64,000 nt of DNA. It comes from Candidatus Helarchaeota archaeon. GTDB lineage: Archaea > Asgardarchaeota > Lokiarchaeia > Helarchaeales > HEL-GB-A. Shown here in pieces: positions 51,586 through 61,067 of this stretch; the first letter of the stretch is position 1, and the number at the start of each line of letters is the position of its first letter. The stretch is taken from assembly GCA_013375455.1 (NCBI GenBank), contig JABXJT010000019.1:9173-73172 (forward strand), in the 5' to 3' direction. The notes beneath the pieces are model-generated. The model did no database searches. It worked only from the letters and a program-made list of their open reading frames with translations, and was not told where the DNA came from. The position numbers and the translations under genes are program-made.

Positions 51586-52650
51586 TTATTCCTTTGATTC
51601 TATGATGATTCCTTCATCAACTTGTACGATATAGGGACGTCCTCCGCATTTTTCTACGACTCGTGCCACTTCTTTTTGCTTCCCTGGGCAATAGAGTAGT
51701 ACACAGCCTCCGAAGCCAGATCCAAGAATCTTTCCTCCCAAGGACCCTGCTTTTTTCGCTTCTTGGATGAGTTTTTCTGTCATCTCAGTACTATTATTAA
51801 AACCGCCAACTAATTCTTTATGGAAGGCATCAATTAACTGCCCAATCTTTTCGTGATTTATCACGCCATTATTCAATTCCTCTTCTGCTTCCTTTGTAAT
51901 GTCTCGAAGGCGGAGGATGGCACGAGCGTGTTTAAGGGGTTCAGTTGGAATTTGTGAGTAGTACGGTTCTAGCTCTTCACATTTCGTGATTTTAATGTCA
52001 AATGGCACGAATTTTGAGAAATATCGCATTCCTTCCACGATGTTGCGCTTGCGTTCACCATGTACGAGTTCTTTTTTGTCAATGAGGGTATCAGCAATGA
52101 CGATGGATTCTGCTAGATGATCCAAATTTATCTGTTTTATCTCATTACAATCGCAATCCATATGCATCCCATGTCCAAGAGAGCATGCATAATGATCCAT
52201 GTTTCCCCCGGATTCCTTATTTTCGACCACTTCGGATTGATAAGCCAATTCAGCAATCTCTTCTTTTTTCAGCTTAAACCCGAATGATTCATTTAAAAAT
52301 GCGATCCATATGACTGTTAAAACGGAGGAACTTGCCAACCCTCTCCCTATGGGTATCTCGCTCCAAATGGTGGCCGTGACGCCTTTAGCGATCTTGTAGC
52401 CCTTTCGATTTAAAACATTGAAAGCCGCTCGGATATAATCGCGTTTCTTACGGTATGGGGCAGGTTGATTTATGGGAAATTGATCAGATTCATCAAGGTC
52501 TTGATAGTACATGGAAATGTTACCATCATCCGAAAAATCGCCTCGAATGTGCATGCGGAGGTTAATGGCTGCCGTGATCACGTGTAAATCCATGTAATCT
52601 AGGTCTTCGCCAAACAGACAGACTCGGGCGGGCACGCTAATTTCTATCAT
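51586..52650 (-). CDS. GHMP family sugar kinase (galactokinase/heptose-kinase-like)
   Basis: This 354-residue GHMP kinase transfers phosphate from ATP to a small molecule. The first motif is PARVCLFGEDLDYMDLHV, resembling the galactokinase GEHxDY sugar-binding motif. The ATP-binding motif is PIGRGLASSSVLTVIWIAFL (PxxxGLxSSS type), and the C-terminal motif is GGKILGSGFGGCVLLYCPGKQ. Glu rather than Asp or His in the first motif leaves the sugar open. A gene for a small helical protein follows on the promoter side. Product unknown. Confidence 0.9.
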   Translation of the reverse strand: MIEISVPARVCLFGEDLDYMDLHVITAAINLRMHIRGDFSDDGNISMYYQDLDESDQFPINQPAPYRKKRDYIRAAFNVLNRKGYKIAKGVTATIWSEIPIGRGLASSSVLTVIWIAFLNESFGFKLKKEEIAELAYQSEVVENKESGGNMDHYACSLGHGMHMDCDCNEIKQINLDHLAESIVIADTLIDKKELVHGERKRNIVEGMRYFSKFVPFDIKITKCEELEPYYSQIPTEPLKHARAILRLRDITKEAEEELNNGVINHEKIGQLIDAFHKELVGGFNNSTEMTEKLIQEAKKAGSLGGKILGSGFGGCVLLYCPGKQKEVARVVEKCGGRPYIVQVDEGIIIESKE

Positions 52651-52680
52651 TGGTATCCATCTAGATAAAAATAGAGTATA

Positions 52681-52917
52681 TTAATGTTTCAATACGTGAT
52701 CTCTGAGGGGCTTGAGGAGAGAGGAGTCAGAATATTTTGCCACCAATTCTATAACTTTCTCACTTATTTTATCGTGTTCGATGGCACATTTAGAAACTTT
52801 CTCCGCAGGTTTCTTTGCAATCAGGGCGGTGTTTTCGGTAATACGGATTAATTCCGTGGCGATAACTGCGTTAATAAACGTTAGATCTTTCAAGACTTCT
52901 AAAATTTGTTCATCCAT
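52681..52917 (-). CDS. Small helical protein
   Basis: This 78-residue protein starts at the ATG at 52917, with GGTG 8 bases upstream; a further in-frame ATG at 52932 is an alternative. The product is predicted helical (MDEQILEVLKDLTFINAVI). It lies 30 bases upstream of the GHMP kinase gene and could share its mRNA. No family recognised. Confidence 0.55.
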   Translation of the reverse strand: MDEQILEVLKDLTFINAVIATELIRITENTALIAKKPAEKVSKCAIEHDKISEKVIELVAKYSDSSLLKPLRDHVLKH

Positions 52918-53011
52918 TTTTTTACACCACAATTCTTCAATAATACAATATTTCTGAATCTTATTTACTTATATTTTTAAAATATTAGTGACTAAAACAG
53001 CAGTTTCTTGG

Positions 53012-53839
53012 TTATATCTTAATTTTTTTACCTCCAGGATCCCTTTCATATTTCCCAAAGTCAGAGATGTTCTGGAGTGTTTCAGAAGTAAAAACCGGTC
53101 CTTCTACACATACGCGATATCCTAGAGGATCTAGACAGCATTGCCCGCATAAACCAATTCCGCACTTCATAAACCGTTCAAGGCACGCTTCTAAGGGAGT
53201 TTGAAGCTTTTTGGTAGCTTGAAAAAGGTCCCACATCATTGGTTCGGGACCGCAGGTATAGACCAAGTCAAATGACTCCTCTTGGAGCTTTTGGGAGGCA
53301 ATGGTACTAGCAAACCCTTTTTCCCCGTAAGATCCATCGTCCGTGGTAAAAATACATTCAATTTTATTGCTTGCTAATTGCTGCAGTTTGCTTAAAAACA
53401 AGATTTCACTTTGAGTTCGCGCGCCGTTTATGACTGTGATTTTTCTGCTTGTCTTTCGTAATTCATTGATTAAATAGAGGAAGTGCGCCATTCCTATCCC
53501 ACCCCCAACAATGAGGGATTGTTCGCCCTTAACGGAAAATCCGTGTCCATAGGGCCCTCGGATGCCGATCCTGTCACCCGCTTTTAATGCGTGAAGTGCG
53601 TTTGTTGCATCGCCAATTTTTTTTACCGTTATGGCGAGTTCAGGTTCAATGGCAGAAACGCTCAGTGGAATCTCATCCAATCTAGGGATCCACACCATAA
53701 TAAATTGACCAGGGTATGTATTCGTGCTGAATGGGATGGAATCAAAATATAAGGTCTTAATGAGCGGGGTTTCCAATTCAATTTTTGAAATCTTGACCAT
53801 TTGAGGACGATTCAAAGGTTCGTTCGCCAACTTTCTCAC
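53012..53839 (-). CDS. pyrK: Dihydroorotate dehydrogenase electron-transfer subunit
   Basis: This 275-residue PyrK-type protein has an FAD-binding ferredoxin-reductase fold (PGQFIMVWIPRLDEIPLSVS, GDRIGIRGPYGHGF), NAD-binding region LIVGGGIGMAHFLYL and 2Fe-2S motif RFMKCGIGLCGQCCLD with a later Cys (RVCVEGPVF). It passes electrons from PyrD to NAD in pyrimidine synthesis. The gene is 1 base from pyrD, so the pair forms a type 1B enzyme. Confidence 0.95.
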   Translation of the reverse strand: MRKLANEPLNRPQMVKISKIELETPLIKTLYFDSIPFSTNTYPGQFIMVWIPRLDEIPLSVSAIEPELAITVKKIGDATNALHALKAGDRIGIRGPYGHGFSVKGEQSLIVGGGIGMAHFLYLINELRKTSRKITVINGARTQSEILFLSKLQQLASNKIECIFTTDDGSYGEKGFASTIASQKLQEESFDLVYTCGPEPMMWDLFQATKKLQTPLEACLERFMKCGIGLCGQCCLDPLGYRVCVEGPVFTSETLQNISDFGKYERDPGGKKIKI

Positions 53840-53840
53840 C

Positions 53841-54743
53841 TCACGCCTTATGAGCAGCCCCGATTAATTCTGTTAGGTGTGAGTACTTTTCCTTTATAAG
53901 AAATTCTTCCATCCCATCACATATCTCCTTGAAGATGGTCATTCCCTTATATTTAATTCCAGTTCCAATCTGGAGCGCAGTGGCACCAGCAAGGAAAAAT
54001 TCAATGGCATCCTGCCACGACGTAATGCCCCCCACGCCAATGAGGGGAATTTTGACATTTTCATAGAGTTCATAAATGCAACGAATCGCAATGGGTTTGA
54101 TTGCGGGGCCGGATAGACCTCCAAATTTATTGCTGAGAATGGGAGTTTTGGAATAAATATCAATAGCCATCGCACGGACCGTATTAATCGCGGTGAGCCC
54201 ATCGGCTCCAACTTTTTCTGCGGCGGTTGCAATCTCCACGATATTAGTTACATTAGGGGTTAATTTTACAAAGATTGGGATCGAAACTGATTTTTTTACG
54301 GCGCCTACTACACGTTTAGTTATTTCAGGATCTTGCCCGATTGTCGAAACTTCTGCGTGAGGGCAAGAGATGTTCAACTCAAGACCTATTGCCCCTTTAT
54401 CTTCCACTTTTTTGGCGATCTCAGCAAATTGAGTTTCATCCTCTCCGAAAATACTCACGATTGTGGGAACTTCCATTTGAATTAATTCCGTCAATTCTTC
54501 CAAGAATTCATAAATCCCCGGGTTTGGAAGCCCCATCGCATTAATGTAGCCCCCAGTCACTTCCACGATACAAGGATTAGAGTAGCCAAGGCGAGGTTCA
54601 GGACCAATTGATTTTGAAACAACGCATCCCGCTCCTGCATCATAAACGCGCTTCAATAATGAGCTTGATATGCCAAGAATGCCAGATGACAGCATTGTAG
54701 GATTCTGTAATTTTATTCCAGCGAGTTCAATTGCTAGATCCAT
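53841..54743 (-). CDS. pyrD: Dihydroorotate dehydrogenase, class 1B catalytic subunit
   Basis: This 300-residue PyrD oxidises dihydroorotate to orotate using FMN. The conserved N-terminus IELAGIKLQNPTMLSSGILG is followed by AGAGCVVSKSIGPEPRLGY, the catalytic-loop ELNISCPHAEV, FVKLTPNVTNI and the FMN-phosphate region GVGGITSWQDAIEFFLAGAT. The ATG at 54743 is preferred over those at 54761/54758 because GGAGG lies 8 bases upstream. With pyrK 1 base away it forms the heterotetrameric enzyme. Confidence 0.96.
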   Translation of the reverse strand: MDLAIELAGIKLQNPTMLSSGILGISSSLLKRVYDAGAGCVVSKSIGPEPRLGYSNPCIVEVTGGYINAMGLPNPGIYEFLEELTELIQMEVPTIVSIFGEDETQFAEIAKKVEDKGAIGLELNISCPHAEVSTIGQDPEITKRVVGAVKKSVSIPIFVKLTPNVTNIVEIATAAEKVGADGLTAINTVRAMAIDIYSKTPILSNKFGGLSGPAIKPIAIRCIYELYENVKIPLIGVGGITSWQDAIEFFLAGATALQIGTGIKYKGMTIFKEICDGMEEFLIKEKYSHLTELIGAAHKA

Positions 54744-54832
54744 CAGCAGATCCTCCATCATACTGAATATATCATTTCATTATTATTAAAGATTAAATAA
54801 AAATTCTCTTCAAAATGAAACTATTTATGTAA

Positions 54833-55897
54833 TTATAGGAGCACTTCTTCAGCTAAAAGGTGGGTTCTAATGTGATCTGCAACTTTCTTTATACGGTGAT
54901 AAAATTTTGGATTATTCCAATAGAGAAAACTCTCAAGCACCTTTAATGTCGCTCTATTAATATTCTGACTGAATTTACTCAAATCTTTATTGCTTAGTTC
55001 ATCTGAATTAATTAAATCCACAAAATCTCTTAATTTATTGAATAAAAAGTCAAATTTTTGCTTAATATAGGGGAAAACCTTTTCAGCTTTCAATTTTTCG
55101 AGTCGTTTTACAATTTCATCAAAATATTTATTGCTCTTTAATCCCACAACAGATTTTTTTATAAGATTGACCCTAATAGAATCTAAGTAGAGGTTAGACA
55201 ATTGGGGGGAAACTCCAATGATATCATATCCCGATTCATCGATATCATTAGTCCAGTATGCTTTTCTCAAATTACGATGCGGAGAGAATATTTCCATTGA
55301 ATCGATTATTAAACTAACAAGAGCTGGATCTCCTGTGACTACGACTCGCATGCCGACAAAAAGCCCATAAACCACTTTTGCTAAATCTTTCTTTAAGTAT
55401 TTTAACAAAAGGGGTATGCTCACTTTTTTAAGAATCAACTCAGGTTGTTCTTGAATGGGGTAAGGTAAAGTCTCAATTGGGCTAATCTCATCAGGAGAAA
55501 CAAGATTTACTTCATCAACAATAGGAGTTATTATAGGTTCTAAATTATTAAAATAAGACGGTTGGGAGTAATACTCCTTTAATTCATGGATTGAATACTT
55601 TAGCAAAATTGAATCTTCGATTCTCTTAATAACTTTTTTCAATTCAGAATCGTTAGCAGCCTTATCTGCTATAATGACTAGCTTCAAATTAGCTTCGTTG
55701 TTAATCATATGATTATAAAACTTTATTCTACCCAGTTTTAGAGCTAGCATCCGACCACCACCCATATGTGATGCAAAATCATCTAGAGCGGATAAAAATC
55801 CCGCTAATAACTCACTTGATAGTATAAGTTCCTCCACAAAGCTTTTGTAGAAAATAGACTTCGTATATATTGTTAAAATCATTCCTCTGATTATCAT
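54833..55897 (-). CDS. Longin-like domain protein with possible DENN/folliculin-like C-terminal domain
   Basis: This 354-residue protein has a longin-type N-terminus (MILTIYTKSIFYKSFVEELIL, then SELLAGFLSALDDFASHMGG). The central part shows LAKVVYGLFVGMRVVVTGDP, a strand-turn followed by the helix LVSLIIDSMEIFSPHRNLRKAYWTND and the strand ESGYDIIGVSP. That pattern, hhhhxGxPxxVxxLIxSLxxxxP then a G-containing strand, is like the C-terminal DENN module of folliculin-type proteins. The C-terminal third is helical. The longin-then-DENN order would match folliculin/Nprl families. This is pattern-level evidence only. Confidence 0.55.
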   Translation of the reverse strand: MIIRGMILTIYTKSIFYKSFVEELILSSELLAGFLSALDDFASHMGGGRMLALKLGRIKFYNHMINNEANLKLVIIADKAANDSELKKVIKRIEDSILLKYSIHELKEYYSQPSYFNNLEPIITPIVDEVNLVSPDEISPIETLPYPIQEQPELILKKVSIPLLLKYLKKDLAKVVYGLFVGMRVVVTGDPALVSLIIDSMEIFSPHRNLRKAYWTNDIDESGYDIIGVSPQLSNLYLDSIRVNLIKKSVVGLKSNKYFDEIVKRLEKLKAEKVFPYIKQKFDFLFNKLRDFVDLINSDELSNKDLSKFSQNINRATLKVLESFLYWNNPKFYHRIKKVADHIRTHLLAEEVLL

Positions 55898-56019
55898 TTT
55901 AATTTTCCTAAGACCCGGTAAGCGCCTTCTATTAATTACTCATTTTATTTGTAATTAAAATTCTTAAATTCATTAAGCAATAGCCTATTTTATAAAAGTA
56001 TTTCCTCATCAAAATCGAA

Positions 56020-56760
56020 TTAATCAGACTGTTTAACATAAGATCCATAAAATAATATGAGGCTCCCGATATTAAACACTAAAGCTATAATCCATGGAGT
56101 TTCTAAACTATACAATCCTATTGCAAGCATTAAAATTTGAGAATTAAACATTAATCCACCAAAGAATAGTAAAAATCCTAAAATTATATAGAGCGCTTTC
56201 TTGCGCCGGATTCCCGATGAACTGAGAGCAACTTTTACATAAATAACCATCACTGCCATAATAGTAATACCTGCTAATACGAACGGAAAATTCACCACCG
56301 TAGTTGTGATTGAATGATCATACGGAAGTACCAAAACGAGGGGTGAAATTATACTCACATATATAACAGTAGCGATGGAGAGAACGTGTCGGGTTTTTTG
56401 ATAAACATAATGCTCAACCGCAAAAGTTATACACCCAACAGCGTATATTACCAACAAGCCATATATTATAACCAATTTAGCATAAACTGGATGAGAGTCT
56501 CTGAATGCAGGATCAAAAAATGCTTCGAAAAACATAATGATATCCCCTAGCGTATATACATACATATAAAAAAACCTAACTACAGCCGCTGTAAGTATTA
56601 AACAAAAGAAGAGCGAAATAAACATTAAATAGCCATCAAGTTTCCCCTTTGCCTTTGATCTTATCCTGGTTTTCCATAGAAGGAAAATCGTGATCCATGC
56701 CAAATTAATTAAAAGCCCAATATAGAGTATAAAACTCAAGTAATATTGCATTTGTTGCAT
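56020..56760 (-). CDS. Seven-helix membrane protein, paralogue of 37030-37929
   Basis: This 246-residue protein has seven hydrophobic helices spread through its length, and homology to the 37030-37929 product in the AVEHYVYQKTRHVLSIA and SSSGIRRKKALYIILGFLLFFGG segments. No signalling or catalytic domain is attached, so it may be a sensor that works with a separate partner. It lies about 120 bases downstream of the longin/DENN-like gene's promoter, on the same strand. Confidence 0.7.
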   Translation of the reverse strand: MQQMQYYLSFILYIGLLINLAWITIFLLWKTRIRSKAKGKLDGYLMFISLFFCLILTAAVVRFFYMYVYTLGDIIMFFEAFFDPAFRDSHPVYAKLVIIYGLLVIYAVGCITFAVEHYVYQKTRHVLSIATVIYVSIISPLVLVLPYDHSITTTVVNFPFVLAGITIMAVMVIYVKVALSSSGIRRKKALYIILGFLLFFGGLMFNSQILMLAIGLYSLETPWIIALVFNIGSLILFYGSYVKQSD

Positions 56761-56981
56761 TAGTAGGCTTCCCTTTTTCTTATTCTCTATAGACTATTTA
56801 TGTTTAATATGATTTGATTAATTAATAAATCATAAGTATTTGATTTTTAACTAACCAAGGATCTCTTATGCGTCTATATTCAACTTTCTATGGTATTTAA
56901 TGTGAATATTGGTTTCTCCCTCAATCCCTTAAGCATTGAAAATAAATTTTCCAAGTTTGTCCAACATTTTCGTAACAGTTT

Positions 56982-57677
56982 TTACCCCCAAGAGAAGATT
57001 GTATATCCAGCTTGATTCAGAAAGGTTTCCAATACGAGAAAACTCCAGATAATTAAGTGGAAATAGAAGCCAAATATCTTCGTAACGGCACCTCTTTTAT
57101 CCCAAAGGGGCTGTGATATCTTTTTAGTAAAAGTTTCGGCTTTTCCTATCTTTTTTATAACATAGAGGGAGAGTACGCAAATGAAGAAAGCCATGAAGCC
57201 GATTAAGCCTGGAACTAAGAAGGGGATGATGAACTCAGAAAATTCACCACTATAAAGGCTTTCAAGAGGGAGTCCGGAGGGGATTACTACAGCATAAGTG
57301 ATTATAGCACCTATCAAGAAAGCGCTAAAATAAACAAGTTTTTTGATATTTAAATAGGCTAAAAACGAAGCCATATAAGCAACTGTCACTAGTATCATCA
57401 ACAAGAGAGCGCCAAGCCAATAGACGAGTGTTTCTAAGCCGTACACGTTCATCATTAAAATTTTTGAAAGTACAACGACCGTAAAGCCAGATATGGAAAG
57501 GGAGAAAATATTTCCTATAGGGCGAAGTATCTTTGAAATGTGTTCCCTTCGCACCTCCTCGTTTTCGACGTAAGGTTTTCTTGCTTCATCATTACATACA
57601 TAATAGATGAGTACTATTGGTTGATAAATTAGAGCTAAGAGCCAAACAGCTTCGTTAGGTGCGAACATAAAATCCAT
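56982..57677 (-). CDS. Polytopic membrane protein downstream of phosphatase
   Basis: This 231-residue protein has six to seven helices. The start ATG directly follows the TGA of the metallophosphoesterase gene, with GGGAGGTG overlapping its end, so translation is coupled. No family was recognised. It might anchor or supply the exported phosphatase. About 220 bases of AT-rich DNA separate it from the next gene; no feature was seen there. Confidence 0.65.
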   Translation of the reverse strand: MDFMFAPNEAVWLLALIYQPIVLIYYVCNDEARKPYVENEEVRREHISKILRPIGNIFSLSISGFTVVVLSKILMMNVYGLETLVYWLGALLLMILVTVAYMASFLAYLNIKKLVYFSAFLIGAIITYAVVIPSGLPLESLYSGEFSEFIIPFLVPGLIGFMAFFICVLSLYVIKKIGKAETFTKKISQPLWDKRGAVTKIFGFYFHLIIWSFLVLETFLNQAGYTIFSWG

Positions 57678-58940
57678 TCAAGACACCTCCCTCGTTAAGT
57701 GTCCAGGAGTGGAAACTTCAAGTGTGGTGCTATCAAATTGGAGGTTATCAATGGAGGTGGTTGTTATGGTTAATGTAGTATTTGAGAAGTCTAATTTTGT
57801 TACAGCGGGCACCAAGGAGAGCCGCTGAATCACGAGACCAGGAACATTTTGGTCAATTTCTTCCTGTGAGGGGATGTAGATCAACTGATTATTGAGACCG
57901 CCCCCACAGCCGTGGCAGAGGTAGGTTATATTATTATAACGGTAACGACCATATACGTGATCATGTCCGTAAATCACTAAACTCACATTGTATGCTTCCA
58001 ATGTTGGAACTAAAGTAGTGAGGGTGCTCTGATAGAATATTCCATGGCTCATTGGGGAAAACACTGGTCGATGGAACATAACTACCCGAAATTCTTGGCT
58101 CATACCATTAGCTAAAGTGGTTTGAAGCCATAACAGCTGGTCTGCTTGGAGAAGGCTTGACATATCCTCATGCTCCCCATTCGCAATTTCCATGCACACG
58201 AAGAGCGCGTTGCTCCAGTTGAAGGCATAATAGGTACGATTCCCGAAACTATCAACCTCTTCAGGTCCCATATAATCCCAATAGTAGGAATCAGGTTCTT
58301 GAATCTCCTCGTGATTTCCGGCTACGGGGACGAGAGGCGTCTTGCTAATCCAAGGCCTCGATTTCTCAAGGAAGTGACTCCACCCTTCCAACAGGGTGCC
58401 TTCATCAACGAGGTCACCGGCAATCATGAAAAATGCCGGATTAGGATCCTTTCCCACCATCTGAGCAATCCTCTCATAATACCCATTGAAATAAAAATGC
58501 TGCGTGTCGGATACTAGGAGAGCATGGAAGCTGGACCCAGCAATTGCAGGTGCAGTCGAGAAAGAACCAATTGGTCCGTTTAAAGAGGTTTTATAATAAT
58601 ATTTTTGACCTGCTGTGAGGTTCCGAACATGAACTCGGTGTATAGTCGCGATTCCTGTGGCATCAGAATTATTAATTGTGGTATATGCGGTGAGATTATT
58701 GCTAGACGTCCCGATCCATAGCTCAGTTTGTGTGTCTGTAGCACTGTTCCAAGACAGCATAGCTTCTGTTTTAGGATCGCAACTGGTAAAATTCACCAGC
58801 ACGAGATCAGTTGGAGGTGCTCTACTTAAAAATATCCCGAGCTTTACCGCTATTAAAGCTGGAGTGGTTATCATAATAAGTATGCAAAGCATGACTTTCA
58901 AAAATCGTCTTTTTTTTTGCTTCTGCGGAGCTGCTGTCAT
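57678..58940 (-). CDS. Secreted purple-acid-phosphatase-like metallophosphoesterase
   Basis: This 420-residue exported enzyme has an N-terminal anchor (about 15-35) and an Ig/FN3-like domain (about 40-130) as in purple acid phosphatases. The metallophosphoesterase domain follows, with SDTQHFYFNG, MIAGDLVDEG, VPVAGNHEE, VVMFHRPVFSP and VIYGHDHVYGR. The metal-binding order D..GD..GNHE..H..GHxH is complete. The residues suit phosphomonoester or phosphodiester hydrolysis outside the cell. Substrate unknown. Confidence 0.9.
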   Translation of the reverse strand: MTAAPQKQKKRRFLKVMLCILIMITTPALIAVKLGIFLSRAPPTDLVLVNFTSCDPKTEAMLSWNSATDTQTELWIGTSSNNLTAYTTINNSDATGIATIHRVHVRNLTAGQKYYYKTSLNGPIGSFSTAPAIAGSSFHALLVSDTQHFYFNGYYERIAQMVGKDPNPAFFMIAGDLVDEGTLLEGWSHFLEKSRPWISKTPLVPVAGNHEEIQEPDSYYWDYMGPEEVDSFGNRTYYAFNWSNALFVCMEIANGEHEDMSSLLQADQLLWLQTTLANGMSQEFRVVMFHRPVFSPMSHGIFYQSTLTTLVPTLEAYNVSLVIYGHDHVYGRYRYNNITYLCHGCGGGLNNQLIYIPSQEEIDQNVPGLVIQRLSLVPAVTKLDFSNTTLTITTTSIDNLQFDSTTLEVSTPGHLTREVS

Positions 58941-59064
58941 TATATCTATTAGCTGTTCAAAGATTTAAAAAATGATTTAATTCCAAACTCTTTTTTAATG
59001 AAAGAGGGTAAATCTATTTTAAAGGCTTTTGAGGAAATTTGTTCAAACATTTTCCTTGGATTAG

Positions 59065-60330
59065 GTGATATTGATTCGAGCATTTATTGTCGAAACACCG
59101 TTTGGAATTTTCGGATTAAATCAAGAGAGTAAAATTGTTTCGAAGAAACTTTTTAGCAAAGAGGCATCCTCAACAGTGGAAAAGCTCGTGAATTTACAGA
59201 TTGGGAAAGTAATTCCAGAGATTGAGGAGGTAATTGATGATTTAATCCTAAAAAACTATGATGAACTGATCTTTGAAAATAAAAATTTAGCGAAAAATTT
59301 GAAAGATAAACCCGTTACCGTGGAATTTCCTTCTGAAGAAGGAAAAATTCTACGATCAAAACTTATTTCATTCATAAAAGAGTTAAAGATTTGGGGATCC
59401 GAGGAGGAGATTTATCAACACGTGCAACGAATCAACATCCTCACGACCCGTCAGAAAATTAAGGAAATTTCTGAGGAGAAGGATCGGTTAATTGCACAAG
59501 CCATTGAAGCCGTCGATGATTGTGATAAATCGTTAAATATTTTCGCCAGTCGAATTCGAGAATGGTATGGGTTGCATTTCCCAGAGCTCGACAAAAAACT
59601 CCCCAGTCACACTTCTTTCATAAAAATTGTTGGGAAAGTTGGATTGAGGGACCAAATACTTACGGATGCATTTGAGAATGCAGTTGGATTTCCTCCAGAA
59701 AAAATTGAAATGATAAAAAATCTTGCGAAAGGCTCAATGGGCGCCACCATCACTGATTTTGAATTAAAGCCTCTACAAAAATTTGCAATAGTGACCGAAC
59801 AACTTTATGGAATTCGGGAGATGTTAGCGACTTATGTTGATGAGGCTATGCAAGAGGTAGCACCGAACATGCGGGCATTAGTGGGGGCCTTATTGGGTGC
59901 GCGTCTAATTAGCTTGGCAGGTAGTTTGAAACGCCTATCGAGACTCCCGGCATCTACCGTTCAGGTATTGGGGGCAGAAAAGGCACTCTTTAGAGCTCTT
60001 CGAACAGGAGCGAAACCTCCAAAACATGGGATTATTTTCCAGTGGGAAGACATTCATGGCGCACCGTACTGGCTGAAAGGAAAAATTGCGCGTGTATTAG
60101 CAGGGAAATTATCAATGGCAGCTCGTATAGATTATTTTTCAGGCGAATACCACGGAGATAATCTTCTTGAGGATTTGAACCGTCGCATTAATGACATAAG
60201 GAAAAAATATCCCAGTCCTCCTAAGAAACCTAAAAAAGAGAAACCGGAAAAAACCGGAAAAAAGCCTGCTGAGAGAGAAAGAAAGAAACATAGAAAAAGG
60301 AAAAAAAGACGCAAGAAGAAGCCAAAATAA
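59065..60330 (+). CDS. nop5: Nop5/Nop56-58 C/D box sRNP scaffold protein
   Basis: This 421-residue protein has the Nop domain that joins fibrillarin and L7Ae on C/D box guide RNAs for 2'-O-methylation of rRNA and tRNA. Typical motifs are FASRIREWYGLHFPELDK, SMGATITDFELKPLQKFA, EVAPNMRALVGALLGARLIS, LAGSLKRLSRLPASTVQVLG and AKALF-type AEKALFRALRTGAKPPKHG. A basic C-terminal tail (KKPKKEKPEKTGKKPAERER) is usual in this family. Start is GTG or TTG and uncertain. It is the first gene of an operon with fibrillarin and RNase HII. Confidence 0.95.
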   Translation: MILIRAFIVETPFGIFGLNQESKIVSKKLFSKEASSTVEKLVNLQIGKVIPEIEEVIDDLILKNYDELIFENKNLAKNLKDKPVTVEFPSEEGKILRSKLISFIKELKIWGSEEEIYQHVQRINILTTRQKIKEISEEKDRLIAQAIEAVDDCDKSLNIFASRIREWYGLHFPELDKKLPSHTSFIKIVGKVGLRDQILTDAFENAVGFPPEKIEMIKNLAKGSMGATITDFELKPLQKFAIVTEQLYGIREMLATYVDEAMQEVAPNMRALVGALLGARLISLAGSLKRLSRLPASTVQVLGAEKALFRALRTGAKPPKHGIIFQWEDIHGAPYWLKGKIARVLAGKLSMAARIDYFSGEYHGDNLLEDLNRRINDIRKKYPSPPKKPKKEKPEKTGKKPAERERKKHRKRKKRRKKKPK

Positions 60331-60357
60331 TAATTTATTTCGAGGAATATATGGAAA

Positions 60358-61056
60358 ATGTCTAAAAGATTAAGATCTCATGAAAAGTTGGTGAATACCT
60401 TCTGGTATAAAAGAGAAGATGAGTCTGAGATGCTAGTGACATTAAATTACACGCCAGGGCAGAAAGCATATGATGAAAAATTACTCGAGATTGCTGGGCA
60501 AGAATATAGAGTCTGGACACCTTATCGCAGTAAAATTGCGGCGGCCCTTCTGAAAAATCTCAGAGCCATACCCATCACGCAGGATTCTCACATTCTCTAT
60601 TTGGGGGCAGCCTCTGGAACAACGTGCAGTCATCTTTCCGATGTTTTGCGAGATCAGGGCAAGATATATTGCATTGAATTTTCTTCTCGGGTTATTAGGG
60701 AACTCGTACAAGTCTGTGAAATTAGAAAAAATTTAATTCCCATTCTTGGCGATGTTCGGTTCCCAGAACAATACCGAATGCTCATTCCAGAACAGGTAGA
60801 TGTAATTTATTCTGACGTGGCGCAACCTGAACAAGCCCAGATAATTATTAAAAATGCTGAAACCTTCTTGAAACCTCAAGGATGGATATTACTATTTGTC
60901 AAAAGTCGCAGTGTTGATGTCACGAAGGAGCCGGAACGGGTCTATCAAGAGCAAATCAAAATTCTCAAAAAGGCTAACTTCAAGATCGTTGAAATTCGTG
61001 TTCTTCAGCCTTATTCAGAAGATCACGCATTAATTGTTGCGCAATCACAGCAATAA
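60358..61056 (+). CDS. flpA: Fibrillarin, rRNA/tRNA 2'-O-methyltransferase
   Basis: This 232-residue SAM-dependent methyltransferase is the catalytic subunit of C/D box RNPs. The SAM-binding site ILYLGAASGTTCSHLSDV, the acidic strand IYCIEFSSRVIRELV, VIYSDVAQPEQAQI and LLFVKSRSVDVTKEPERVY match fibrillarin. Length is normal for archaea. The gene follows nop5 by 27 bases and is followed by rnhB 11 bases later. Confidence 0.97.
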   Translation: MSKRLRSHEKLVNTFWYKREDESEMLVTLNYTPGQKAYDEKLLEIAGQEYRVWTPYRSKIAAALLKNLRAIPITQDSHILYLGAASGTTCSHLSDVLRDQGKIYCIEFSSRVIRELVQVCEIRKNLIPILGDVRFPEQYRMLIPEQVDVIYSDVAQPEQAQIIIKNAETFLKPQGWILLFVKSRSVDVTKEPERVYQEQIKILKKANFKIVEIRVLQPYSEDHALIVAQSQQ

Positions 61057-61067
61057 TCGGTGAAAAT

